64,000 nucleotides of DNA, from positions 186,001-250,000 of the forward strand of contig NZ_JAASQK010000001.1 in assembly GCF_011762195.1 (NCBI RefSeq). The letters are read 5' to 3'. The notes under the pieces were generated by a model. That model ran no database searches. It was not told where the DNA came from and was given only the letters and a program-made list of their open reading frames with translations. Position numbers and translations under genes: made by a program. This document shows positions 26,528-37,709 of the stretch, one piece after another. This stretch comes from Sphingomonas oligoaromativorans. Its GTDB lineage: Bacteria; Pseudomonadota; Alphaproteobacteria; Sphingomonadales; Sphingomonadaceae. Positions within the stretch are counted from its first letter, which is position 1. Each line of letters opens with the position of its first letter.

Positions 26528-27440
26528 CCTCGCGCTGCTCGACCTGCCCTCGCTCGGCCATGACGCGCCATCGAGCGCCGCGCTGCTGATCGCGGCGGCG
26601 GGCGCCTCGGCCGGCTGGCGCGGGGCGACGCTGCTGGCGAGCCTCGACGACGGCGCAAGCTGGCAGGCGATCGGGCAGACGGCTCCGCCGGCGGTGATGG
26701 GCACGGCGCGGACGGCGCTCCGGCCCGGCGGCGCGATGCTGCGTGACATGGTGTCGACGGTCGATGTCGAACTGCTCAACGATGCGATGGCGCTCATGGG
26801 CAGCGACGCCGTGGGGGCATCGGCCTCGGCCAATCTGGCGCTGATCGGCGACGAGCTGGTCCAGTTCGCCTCCGCGCAGCAGATCGGGCCGCGCCTGTTC
26901 CGGCTTTCGGGCCTTCTGCGTGGACGGCGCGGGAGCGAATGGGCGACGGCCGGCCATGTCGCGGGCGAAAGCTTCGTGCTGATCGAGCCGGACAAGCTCT
27001 TCTCCTGGACGCTTCCGGCCGGGCAGACCGGCGGGACGATCCGCATCGCCGCGAGCGGGATCGGCGACGAGGCGGCGAGCGAAGCGGATATCCTCTTCCA
27101 GGCCCGCGCCCTCCGCCCGCCCGCGCCGGCGGCGCTCACCGCGACGAGAGAGGCCGATGGCTCGATCCAGATCGGCTGGACGCGCCGGAGCCGCATCGGC
27201 TGGGACTGGCTCGACGACACCGACGCGCCGCTCGCCGAGGAGAGCGAACGGTATCGCCTCACCGCCGGCCGCTCCGGCCCGATGCCGCTGATGCTGGAGA
27301 CGGCGGCCCCCTCGGCGACGCTTTCGGCCGCCGATCTCGCGGGGCTGGGGCAGGGCGCGCTCCTCCTGTCGGTCGCGCAGGTGGGCACCAGTGCCGCCTC
27401 GCTGCCGCCCGCCACCTTCACCTTGTCGCTGGGAGACTGA
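26523..27440 (+). pseudogene. C-terminal fragment of a GTA tail/host-specificity protein
   Basis: About 305 codons remain of the large GTA 'gp15' tail protein, which is normally well over 1000 residues. Recognisable features are ALLDLPSL at the junction, LLASLDDGASWQ, ANLALIGDELVQFA, RLSGLLRGRRGSEWAT and the fibronectin-like end SIQIGWTRRSRIGWDW. The fragment has no start codon of its own at the junction and is one frame away from the truncated terL. It is open to a normal stop, followed at once by the DUF2793 gene, as in intact sphingomonad GTAs. The assignment is from family knowledge. Confidence 0.75.
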
Positions 27441-27441
27441 G

Positions 27442-27942
27442 ATGTCCGACGCCACCGCCCGCCTCGCGCTGCCCTTCATCGCGCCCGGTCAGGCGCAGAA
27501 GGAACTGTTCCACAACGAAGCCCTGACCCGCATCGACGCGCTGCTTCAGGCCGCGGTGGAGGCGGTGGCGGTGGACGACCCGCCTTCGGCCCCGGTTCCG
27601 GGGCAGTGCTGGATCACCGGCGCGGCCCCCACGGGCGCATGGGCCGGTCAGCCGGATGCGCTGGCCAGTTGGACGGAGGGCGGATGGCGCTTCGTCGCGG
27701 GCAGGGCGGGGATGATCCTTTGGTCGAATGCCGACAAGCTGTTCGTCTGGTTCGATGGCGCGCTGTGGAGGATGGGCGATGTCGTCGCCCAGCGGGTTAT
27801 CGTCGGAGGACGGCAAGTGGTGAGTGTGCAACAGTCGGCCATCGCGGACCCCGCCGGAGGAACCGTTTCGGACGCAGAATCGCGGGCTGCGATCGTTGCG
27901 ATCCTCGCTGCGCTCAGAAACCACGGTCTCGTCGCGATCTGA
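27442..27942 (+). CDS. DUF2793 protein (GTA-associated)
   Basis: A 166-residue protein beginning SDATARLALPFIAPGQAQKE, the signature of DUF2793. The repeat-like core WAGQPDALASWTEGGWRFVA and LFVWFDGALWRM suggests a small beta-rich domain. DUF2793 genes sit at the 3' end of sphingomonad GTA and phage tail modules. The frame is complete with a good ribosome site (GGGAGA). Its start lies just after the tail-fragment stop, with one base between. The role is unknown, and it may be a leftover. Confidence 0.8.
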   Translation: MSDATARLALPFIAPGQAQKELFHNEALTRIDALLQAAVEAVAVDDPPSAPVPGQCWITGAAPTGAWAGQPDALASWTEGGWRFVAGRAGMILWSNADKLFVWFDGALWRMGDVVAQRVIVGGRQVVSVQQSAIADPAGGTVSDAESRAAIVAILAALRNHGLVAI

Positions 27943-28134
27943 TTTTTTTGCGACGGGGGGAAACCGATTGGCGATCGATGGGTTTTCGGGAAGTCTGCCG
28001 GGGAGGACATCAACGACGGCCATTCGAGTGTGGCGAATGTGCAACAGGTGCCGAATATGCGCGCTTGCGCGGATATTCCTCATTGGTTAGGCTTTTTTCG
28101 TTCCCAGTCGGGAATTGATAGAAAGGGGATTAAT

Positions 28135-29241
<1,107 letters not shown>

Positions 29242-29285
29242 GGTCTTCCCGCGAGGGCCTCTTTACGAGGCTCGACGGAAAAGAG

Positions 29286-29317
29286 GGGAGTCGGCTTTAT
29301 GCCGGCTCCCTTTTTTT
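29286..29317 (+). terminator. Rho-independent terminator after ompA
   Basis: A 10-bp stem GGGAGTCGGC/GCCGGCTCCC with one G-U pair and a 5-base loop is followed by seven Ts. Confidence 0.92.
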
Positions 29318-29427
29318 GTGCGTCGGGTTTGGAGTGACGGGCGCGCGATAATCGCAGGAGGGTGCTCCGAACGCCGAGGCGGGAGCGGTTGTCGGAGAGT
29401 CGGGAGGCTTCGCGGTCCGACCTGTCG

Positions 29428-29979
29428 TCAGGTCTCGACCGGATCGAGCGGATAGCGCGCGATCGTATCGTAGACGGCGCCTTCGGAGCCCAGATGGCTT
29501 TCGAACAGCTCGAAGCTGGTGACCGCGAACGGATCGAGCGACGGCGCGACGATTCCGGCCGCTGCATCCGGTGGCGGCGCGGCGCTGCGGGCGAAGCGGG
29601 CGAGGGTGATGTGGGGCAGGAAGGCGCGGCCATCCGGCGCGACTCCGGCCTGAGCGAGCGTCCGGTCGATCTTGTCGTGGAGCGCCTTGATCCGCTCTCG
29701 GGGCTGCACGCCGATCCACAGCGCGTCGACCCGGCCATTGCGCTCGAACGTGCCGCTCTCCGTCAGCGTCAGCGGGAAGCCGGGGTGGCGGATATGGCCC
29801 AGCGAAGCGGCGATATCCTCGGCCCGGTGACGGTCCACCTCGCCGATGAAACGCAGCGTGATATGGAGCTGTTCGTCGCTCTGCCAGCGGGCGCCGGGCA
29901 CGCCACCCATCGCCCTCAGCAAAGCCCCGCGTACCGCCGCCGGCGGCCTCAACGCGACGAAAAGGCGGTGATGCGCCAT
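29428..29979 (-). CDS. thpR: RNA 2',3'-cyclic phosphodiesterase (2'-5' RNA ligase family)
   Basis: A 183-residue 2H phosphoesterase that opens 2',3'-cyclic phosphate ends on RNA. Both catalytic HxTL motifs are present: LHITLRFIGE near residue 39 and LPHITLARFA near residue 122. The N-terminus HHRLFVALRPPAAVRGAL is typical. The ATG at 29979 is used; a longer open frame upstream lacks similarity. It is convergent with ompA and divergent from the BI-1 gene. Confidence 0.9.
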   Translation of the reverse strand: MAHHRLFVALRPPAAVRGALLRAMGGVPGARWQSDEQLHITLRFIGEVDRHRAEDIAASLGHIRHPGFPLTLTESGTFERNGRVDALWIGVQPRERIKALHDKIDRTLAQAGVAPDGRAFLPHITLARFARSAAPPPDAAAGIVAPSLDPFAVTSFELFESHLGSEGAVYDTIARYPLDPVET

Positions 29980-30083
29980 GCTCCTCCTTCCGGCTCTGGT
30001 CCGGTTTCGCTTGAAAGCCGGACCGGGAAGCCTGATATTGCCGGTGTCGACGCTGATCGTCGATGGCAAGGAGAGTATCTTCG

Positions 30084-30827
30084 ATGGCGAACTGGTCTGA
30101 CCCCCGGACGACCGCGGTGCCTCGCGCTGCGACGGGCGCCCGTGAGGCGGCGTTCGACGCAGGGCTGCGGTCCTACATGCTGTCCGTTTACAATTACATG
30201 GCCTCGGGCGTGCTGCTGACCGGCATCACCGCGATGCTGTTCGCGCGCGGCGGTGCGGACTCGATGGCCGCGCAGCTCTTCATGCAGGGCGGCCTGCTGC
30301 GCTTCCTGGTAATGCTCGCGCCGCTGGGCGTCGTGATGTGGCTGAGCTTCGGCATCAACCGCATCTCGGAAGGCACCGCCAAGGCGCTGTTCTGGGCCTA
30401 TGCCGTGCTGATGGGCCTGTCGCTGTCGACGATCCTGCTGGTCTATACCGGCGGTTCGGTCGCGCAGGCCTTCTTCGCGACGGCGGCGAGCTTCGCGGCG
30501 CTGAGCCTGTTCGGCTATACCACGAAGAAGGATCTGTCGGCGTTCGGCACCTTCCTCATCATGGGCGTGTTCGGCCTGATCGTGGCGATGCTCATCAACA
30601 TGTTCGTCCACTCGTCGGCGATGAACCTGCTGATCTCGGCCGTGGGCGTGCTGCTGTTCGCGGGCCTCACCGCTTATGACACGCAGCGCATCAAGAGCGG
30701 CTATTTCGCGGTGCGCGGCACGGCCTATGCCGGCAAGTCGGCGGTGATGGGCGCGTTGCAGCTCTATCTCGACTTCATCAACCTGTTCCTCTTCCTGCTG
30801 CGCTTCATGGGCAACCAGCGCAACTGA
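30084..30827 (+). CDS. Bax inhibitor-1/YccA family membrane protein
   Basis: A 247-residue inner-membrane protein with seven hydrophobic segments between about 28 and 240. The BI-1 signature is readable in GYTTKKDLSAFGTFLIMG and AGLTAYDTQRIK, where the conserved aspartate lies. Bacterial homologues such as YbhL and YccA behave as cation/proton or Ca2+ leak channels, or modulate FtsH; which applies here is not known. ATG 30084 follows AAGGAGAG. Confidence 0.92.
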   Translation: MANWSDPRTTAVPRAATGAREAAFDAGLRSYMLSVYNYMASGVLLTGITAMLFARGGADSMAAQLFMQGGLLRFLVMLAPLGVVMWLSFGINRISEGTAKALFWAYAVLMGLSLSTILLVYTGGSVAQAFFATAASFAALSLFGYTTKKDLSAFGTFLIMGVFGLIVAMLINMFVHSSAMNLLISAVGVLLFAGLTAYDTQRIKSGYFAVRGTAYAGKSAVMGALQLYLDFINLFLFLLRFMGNQRN

Positions 30828-30844
30828 TCGGGGCTCAGGCCTGA

Positions 30845-32620
<1,776 letters not shown>

Positions 32621-32623
32621 CGA

Positions 32624-33397
32624 TCAGGGCCTGGCGGCGATGGCGATCGGCTTGGGCGCGGGCCTGGCCAGCGCTTGCGCGATCGCCTTCCGCGCGATCG
32701 GGATCATGACGGCGTAGCCATCCTTGTTGGGATGGACGCCGTCGAGGGTCCACGCGCTGCGGAAGCCGCCCTGACCGTCCTGAAGCGCGGTCCAGTAGTC
32801 GGCATAGGTCGAGCCCGTCTCGGCGGCGTACTGCTTCAGCCACGCGTTGATCGTCTCGATCTTCTCGGTGACGGCGAGGCCCGGCCGCCACGGGAAATGC
32901 GAGGACGGTGGGATCGAGGCGATAATCACGCGCACGCCATGCGCCTGCGCCAGCTCGGTCATGGAGCGGAAGTTCGCCTCGGTCTGCTCGATGGTCATCG
33001 GGCCTGTGTTGCTGGCGATATCGTTGGTGCCGGCCATGATCTGGACGACCGCCGGGTGGAGATCGAGCACGTCCTGCCGGAAGCGCAGCAGCATTTGCGG
33101 CGTCGTCTGCCCGCTGATGCCGCGGCCGACGCGGCCGACGGTGAAGAACTCCGGCACCTGATCGAACCAGCCCTGCGTGATCGAATCGCCCATGAAGACG
33201 ACGCGCGGTTCCTTGGTGCGGGCGGGCAGCGCCGCATTGGCGGCCTGATATTTGCCGAGCCATGCCCAATCGGTGTGGAGGCGCTCTTCGTTTTCCTTCG
33301 CCCACTGGTCCTTCTGGGCCTGAGTCGGCTCGGCGGCGTGGGCCGCGATCGGGGCGAGCGCCATCGCGGCGGCAAGGGCAAGGCGGCGGAGGATCAT
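32624..33397 (-). CDS. Secreted SGNH/GDSL hydrolase
   Basis: A 257-residue exported esterase-fold enzyme. The signal peptide ends AAHAAEPT. Block I is FMGDSITQGW (nucleophile Ser), block III is GTNDIASN, and block V is DGVHPNKDGY with the catalytic Asp/His. An N-terminal helical region (about 30-65) precedes the fold. The family includes PAF-acetylhydrolase-like and carbohydrate esterases; the substrate is open. It is convergent with pip, with 3 bases between the stop codons. Confidence 0.88.
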   Translation of the reverse strand: MILRRLALAAAMALAPIAAHAAEPTQAQKDQWAKENEERLHTDWAWLGKYQAANAALPARTKEPRVVFMGDSITQGWFDQVPEFFTVGRVGRGISGQTTPQMLLRFRQDVLDLHPAVVQIMAGTNDIASNTGPMTIEQTEANFRSMTELAQAHGVRVIIASIPPSSHFPWRPGLAVTEKIETINAWLKQYAAETGSTYADYWTALQDGQGGFRSAWTLDGVHPNKDGYAVMIPIARKAIAQALARPAPKPIAIAARP

Positions 33398-33547
33398 CGG
33401 CTGGTCTCCAACGGAGGAAGCAAGGCAGGCCGAGAGATGCTCGACCGTTCCGGCGAAGGCAACCATGGTGGCCCGATTTATATGATATGATCCGGCCATG
33501 CCCCGTTCAGGGCGGGGCGCGTACAGGGGATGCGGAGGAACAGGCCG

Positions 33548-33952
33548 ATGAACATGCTTCGCTGGAGCGTCATCCTTCCTTGCGCGCTGCTCGCGGTGGC
33601 GGCCAAGGCGCCGGATGCGCCGCGTCCGCCGGGCGCGATCTCGTGCATCGACGGCCAGCGCTACACCGGCCATCGATCGGAGGGGAAGGACACGATCATC
33701 TTCACCTCGGGCCTGCGTGCCTATCGCAACCATCTGCGCACCGAATGTCCGGGGGTGGAGCGGCTCAACAGCAGCTTCGGCGCGCTGGAGACGGAGCCGT
33801 GGGGATCGCAGCTCTGCGAGGGCGATTTCGTCCGCGTGTTCGATACGACGGCGGTACAGACGGTGGGCATCCAGGCCTATCCGCGCTGCGTGCTCGGCTG
33901 GTTCGAGCCGATGCCCAACACGCCGAAGCAATCCAAACCCTCCAAGCCTTGA
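33548..33952 (+). CDS. Small secreted protein of unknown function
   Basis: A 134-residue protein with a hydrophobic N-terminus (MLRWSVILPCALLAVAA) consistent with a signal peptide. The mature part holds four cysteines (SCIDG, TECPG, LCEGD, RCVLG), possibly two disulfides. A Lys/Pro-rich tail ends the protein. A GGAGGA site 7 bases before ATG 33548 supports the start over the ATG at 33530. No family is recognised. Confidence 0.7.
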   Translation: MNMLRWSVILPCALLAVAAKAPDAPRPPGAISCIDGQRYTGHRSEGKDTIIFTSGLRAYRNHLRTECPGVERLNSSFGALETEPWGSQLCEGDFVRVFDTTAVQTVGIQAYPRCVLGWFEPMPNTPKQSKPSKP

Positions 33953-33983
33953 CGGACTCGCCTGGGCGCGCCCAACTGGCGGC

Positions 33984-35042
33984 ATGACGACATCCTCCCC
34001 GATCGGGGTCGGGCTGGTGGGCTATGGCCTTGCCGGCGCGGTCCTTCATGCGCCGATCATCGAGGCGCTTCCCGATTATCGCATCGCTGCCGTGATGACC
34101 TCGCGGCCCGAGGCCGCCGAGCGGCGCGACCGGCCGCAGGTCGTCTCCGACATCGACGCGCTGCTGGCGATCGACGCGGTGGAGCTGATCGTGGTGGTGA
34201 CGCCCAACGATCTCCACGCCGCCCATGCGGAGGCGGCGCTGCGGGCGGGGCGGCATGTCGTGGTCGACAAGCCGATGGCGCCCAGCCTCGCCGAATGCGA
34301 CAGGCTGATCGATGTCGCGGCGGAGACGGGAAGGCTGCTCAGCGTCTATCATAATCGCCGGTGGGACGGGGACTATCTCGCCGCACGCGCGATCGCGGCG
34401 AAGGAGCCGGTCGCGCTCTACGAAGCGCGCTGGGATCGTTTCCGGCCCGAAGCTGCGGCGGTGTGGCGCAACACGCCGAGGCCGGGGGCGGGGCTGCTCT
34501 GGGATCTGGGGCCGCATCTGATCGATCAGGCGCTCGGCCTGTTCGGCTGGCCCGATGCGATGGCGGCCGATGTCGCCACCCAGCGCAGCGGCGCCGGGGC
34601 GGACGATTATTTCGAGCTGACGCTGCATTATGGCGAGGCCCGCGCCATCCTCTCCGCCTCGACTCTGGTCGCCGCGACGCGGCCGCATATGGCGCTGCAC
34701 GGAACGGGCGGGAGCTGGTGGACCGAAGGGCTCGATCCGCTGGAGGCGGCGCTCCGGGCCGGGGAGAGCCCCTCGCGGCCGGGCTTCGCGCAGGGTCTGC
34801 CGCCGATCCCCGCCTATCGCGCGACCAAGGATGGCGAGCGGCTGGAGGCCCCGGTTCCGGCGGGCGATCCCTATGGTTTCTATCGCGCGATGGCGGCCGC
34901 GATCCGCTCCGGCGGGCCGCTTCCGGTCGATCCGGTGGAGGCGCGGGACGTGGTGGCGATGATCGCCGCCGCCCATGCCGGCGAGGCCCTGCCGACACCG
35001 CGTGGCGCGCGGCGCTTGCCTGTAGCCGTCCGACAGGGCTAA
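33984..35042 (+). CDS. Gfo/Idh/MocA-family oxidoreductase
   Basis: A 352-residue NAD(P)-dependent sugar or polyol dehydrogenase-like protein. The Rossmann domain begins VGLVGYGLAGAVLHAP. The motif VVTPNDLHAAHAEAALRAGRHVVVDKPMA, written here only by its ends (VVTPNDLH and VVVDKPMA), includes the catalytic Lys. The C-terminal alpha/beta domain contains the DLGPHLIDQAL segment with the second active-site His. It precedes the LacI gene by 32 bases, which suggests a link to the sugar locus. The substrate is not assignable. Confidence 0.9.
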   Translation: MTTSSPIGVGLVGYGLAGAVLHAPIIEALPDYRIAAVMTSRPEAAERRDRPQVVSDIDALLAIDAVELIVVVTPNDLHAAHAEAALRAGRHVVVDKPMAPSLAECDRLIDVAAETGRLLSVYHNRRWDGDYLAARAIAAKEPVALYEARWDRFRPEAAAVWRNTPRPGAGLLWDLGPHLIDQALGLFGWPDAMAADVATQRSGAGADDYFELTLHYGEARAILSASTLVAATRPHMALHGTGGSWWTEGLDPLEAALRAGESPSRPGFAQGLPPIPAYRATKDGERLEAPVPAGDPYGFYRAMAAAIRSGGPLPVDPVEARDVVAMIAAAHAGEALPTPRGARRLPVAVRQG

Positions 35043-35074
35043 TTGCCCACAGGAGAGCCAGAACGGGGACAAGG

Positions 35075-36115
35075 GTGGCAAGAAAACCAGCGACGCGACA
35101 CTCCACCATCACCGATGTCGCGGATGCCGCCGGCGTATCGATCAAAACGGTATCGCGGGTCTTCAACAACGAGCCCAACGTCCGCCCGCTGACGCGCGAT
35201 CGCGTGCTCGCGGCGGCGACGGAGCTGGATTACCATCCGAACGTGGCGGCGCGCAGCCTTGCAGGGCGGCGCTCCTTCCTGATCGGGCTGGCCTATGAAA
35301 ACCCCAGCCCCAACTATGTCGTCGATCTCCAGACCGGCGCGCTCGACCGGCTGCATGGCGAGCGATACCGGCTGCTGGTGCTGCCCTTCGCCGATGCGGC
35401 GACGGCGTCCGGCAAGATGCAGGCGATCGCGCGCGCCTCGGGTCTGGACGGCGTGGTGCTGGCGCCCCCGCTCTGCGACGATGCCGCGACGGTGGCGGAG
35501 CTGGAGGCCTGCGGGCTGCCTTATGCCCGCATCGCGCCGACCAGCGGCGGCAGCCAGGCGCCCGACGTCGCGATGGACGATCGCCACGCGGCTCGCGCCG
35601 TGGTCGATCATCTCGCGGCTCTGGGCCACAAGCGCATCGGCATCGTGCGCGGCCACGTCACCCATGCTTCGGCGATGGCGCGCTTCGAGGGCTATCGCGC
35701 CGGTCTGGAAGCGCATGGCCTGCCGATCGACGCCGATCTGGAGACGCAGGGCGCCTATACCTTCCTTTCGGGCTATGAGGCGGGGCGCAAGCTTCTGGCG
35801 CTGAAGGATCGGCCCACCGCGATCTTCGCCTGCAACGACGACATGGCGGCGGGCGTGCTCAACGCGGCCTATGAAGCGGGCGTGTCCGTGCCGGGCGATC
35901 TCTCGGTGGTCGGCTTCGACGACAGCAATATCGCGTCGGTGGTCTGGCCGCGCCTCACCACCATCCACCAGCCGATCCGCGACATGGCGCGCGAGGCGAC
36001 CGGCGCGCTGCTCGCGTTGCTGGAGGACGAGGAGGTGCCGCCGCACCGGATGCTGCCCTATCAGCTCGTCGTGCGGGGCTCGACCGGCCCGGTGCGGGAG
36101 AAGGCGATCCGTTAA
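35075..36115 (+). CDS. LacI-family transcriptional regulator
   Basis: A 346-residue repressor. The N-terminal helix-turn-helix and hinge are clear (TITDVADAAGVSIKTVSRVF, then YHPNVAARSLAG). The periplasmic-binding-like effector domain follows to the C-terminus, with ACNDDMAAGVLNA and DLSVVGFDDSNIASVVWPRL. The start is GTG 35075 after a purine-rich site. It stands directly before the FucP-type transporter and ROK kinase genes and probably controls them in response to a sugar or sugar phosphate. Confidence 0.93.
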   Translation: MARKPATRHSTITDVADAAGVSIKTVSRVFNNEPNVRPLTRDRVLAAATELDYHPNVAARSLAGRRSFLIGLAYENPSPNYVVDLQTGALDRLHGERYRLLVLPFADAATASGKMQAIARASGLDGVVLAPPLCDDAATVAELEACGLPYARIAPTSGGSQAPDVAMDDRHAARAVVDHLAALGHKRIGIVRGHVTHASAMARFEGYRAGLEAHGLPIDADLETQGAYTFLSGYEAGRKLLALKDRPTAIFACNDDMAAGVLNAAYEAGVSVPGDLSVVGFDDSNIASVVWPRLTTIHQPIRDMAREATGALLALLEDEEVPPHRMLPYQLVVRGSTGPVREKAIR

Positions 36116-36117
36116 GA

Positions 36118-36132
36118 TTGACAGCGGCGTCA
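36118..36132. promoter_or_regulatory. Promoter/operator before the sugar transporter gene
   Basis: TTGACA (36118-36123) is a consensus -35. It overlaps TGACAGCGGCGTCA (36119-36132), a near-palindrome with a CG centre, as used by LacI-family regulators. It begins 4 bases after the LacI stop codon and 68 bases before the transporter ATG. Confidence 0.5.
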
Positions 36133-36199
36133 GCGCCTGCGCAACCTCCGCCGGCCGATCGCTTGTCCGGCGGTCGGCCAAAAGCTCACAGGAGGAGAG

Positions 36200-37498
36200 A
36201 TGCAGAGTCGTTCCGCGGCGGGTGCGTTGCCCGCGTTCATTACCGTTACCTGCCTCTTCTTCGCCTGGGGCTTCATCACCTCCAACAATGACCCGCTGAT
36301 CGCGGCGCTGCGCGGCATCTACAGCCTGAGCCGCGCCGAGGCGATGCTGACCCAGTTCGCCTTCTTCCTGGCCTATGGCGTCTTCTCGCTGCCCGCCGCC
36401 GCCGTGCTCGGCCGGCTGGGGCCGAGCCGCACGATCATGGCGGCGCTCGGCGTGATGATCCTCGGCTGCCTCATCGTGCTCGCGGCGTCTGCGGCGCGGA
36501 CCTACGCGCTGGTGCTGGTGGCGCTGTTCACGCTGGCGGCGGGCATCACCGCGCTCCAGGTGGCGGCGAACCCGCTCGCGGCGGCGCTGGGCGCGCCCGA
36601 AAAGTCCCACTTCCGGCTCACGCTGGCGCAGGCGTTCAACTCGCTCGGCGTGGTGCTGGGCGTGCATCTGGGCTCGTCGCTGATGCTGTCGGGCGACGTG
36701 TTCAAGGATGGCGGTGCCACCATCACCGACGAAGCCTCGCGCGTCGCGGGCCTCGGCGCGGTCAACCACGCCTTCCTCATCATCGCGGCCTTCCTGCTGG
36801 CGCTCGGGCTGCTGATCTTCGTGATGCGCCACCGCATCGAGAATGCCGTGCCGCATCGTGGCGGAGCGGGCGCCACGGGCGAGAATGCCTCGCCGCTGGC
36901 CGCGCTGCGCTCCGGCTGGGCGCTGGCGGGGGCGCTGACGATCTTCCTCTATGTCGGCTCGGAAGTGTCGATCGGTTCGATCATGATTAACTTCCTCAAC
37001 CAGCCGGAGGTGCTGGGCGTCAGCCTGCTCGTCGCGGGCGGGATGCTGGCCAACTATTACTGGGGCGGCGCGCTGGTCGGTCGTTTCATCGGCAGCGGCC
37101 TGCTGGCGGTGTTCCCGGCGCCGATCCTGCTCGCGGTGATGGTCGCGGCGGCGGGGCTGCTGTCGCTGGCGGCCTTCACGCTGAGCGGCCCGGCGGCGGC
37201 CTGGTGCGCGCTCAGCATCGGCCTGTTCAACTCGATCATGTTCCCGACCATCTTCACGCTGACCCTCCAGCGATCGTCCGCGCCGGCCTCGGCCACGTCG
37301 GGCCTGCTGTGCGTCGCGATCTTCGGCGGGGCGGTTCTGCCGATCGTCGCCGGCAAGATCGCGGATGTGACGGGCGGCTTCGGCCATGCCTTCATCGTGC
37401 CGGTGATCGGCTATGCCGGAATCTTCATCTTCGCGCTGGCGGCGGCGCGGGTGAAGGGCGCGGAACATGCCACCGTGGCGCTGCCCGCGGGGCACTGA
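36200..37498 (+). CDS. FucP/GlcP-type sugar:H+ symporter (MFS)
   Basis: A 432-residue major facilitator with about twelve membrane helices. The FucP-group signatures FFAWGFITSNNDPLIAAL and FTLAAGITALQVAANPLAA are present, as is the LAQAFNSLGVVLGVHLGS motif. The sugar may be fructose, glucose, fucose or N-acetylglucosamine; the neighbouring fructokinase-type ROK gene favours fructose or a related hexose. AGGAGGAG lies just before the ATG. A terminator follows at 37528. Confidence 0.88.
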   Translation: MQSRSAAGALPAFITVTCLFFAWGFITSNNDPLIAALRGIYSLSRAEAMLTQFAFFLAYGVFSLPAAAVLGRLGPSRTIMAALGVMILGCLIVLAASAARTYALVLVALFTLAAGITALQVAANPLAAALGAPEKSHFRLTLAQAFNSLGVVLGVHLGSSLMLSGDVFKDGGATITDEASRVAGLGAVNHAFLIIAAFLLALGLLIFVMRHRIENAVPHRGGAGATGENASPLAALRSGWALAGALTIFLYVGSEVSIGSIMINFLNQPEVLGVSLLVAGGMLANYYWGGALVGRFIGSGLLAVFPAPILLAVMVAAAGLLSLAAFTLSGPAAAWCALSIGLFNSIMFPTIFTLTLQRSSAPASATSGLLCVAIFGGAVLPIVAGKIADVTGGFGHAFIVPVIGYAGIFIFALAAARVKGAEHATVALPAGH

Positions 37499-37527
37499 TC
37501 CGGGCACCATCCGGGGCAAGAAGGAAG

Positions 37528-37559
37528 GGCCTCGCCGCACCGTTGCGGCGGGGCCTTTT
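37528..37559 (+). terminator. Terminator after the sugar transporter
   Basis: A 12-bp stem GGCCTCGCCGCA/TGCGGCGGGGCC with one G-U pair and a 4-base loop is followed by TTTTC. Confidence 0.88.
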
Positions 37560-37709
37560 CATTTGTGATCCGCTTCCCTCGAAATTCTTCTTTCAATTTT
37601 AGTTTTTTTCCCGGAGAGGAGAGGGACGGTCTGCTCATAAATGAGCGATCATGGTCATGAGCCCGAAGACGCGAGGATGAATGCCTGAGTATCAGTGGGA
37701 TTCCGTTCG

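Noticed and set aside
24800-27942. Intact prophage or complete gene transfer agent
   Set aside because: Portal, capsid, protease and most tail genes are missing, and TerL is truncated; only a remnant is supported.
35039-37540. 833-residue minus-strand ORF opposite the LacI and sugar transporter genes
   Set aside because: Low-complexity Arg/Gln/His composition typical of a high-GC shadow frame; the + strand genes have clear family motifs.
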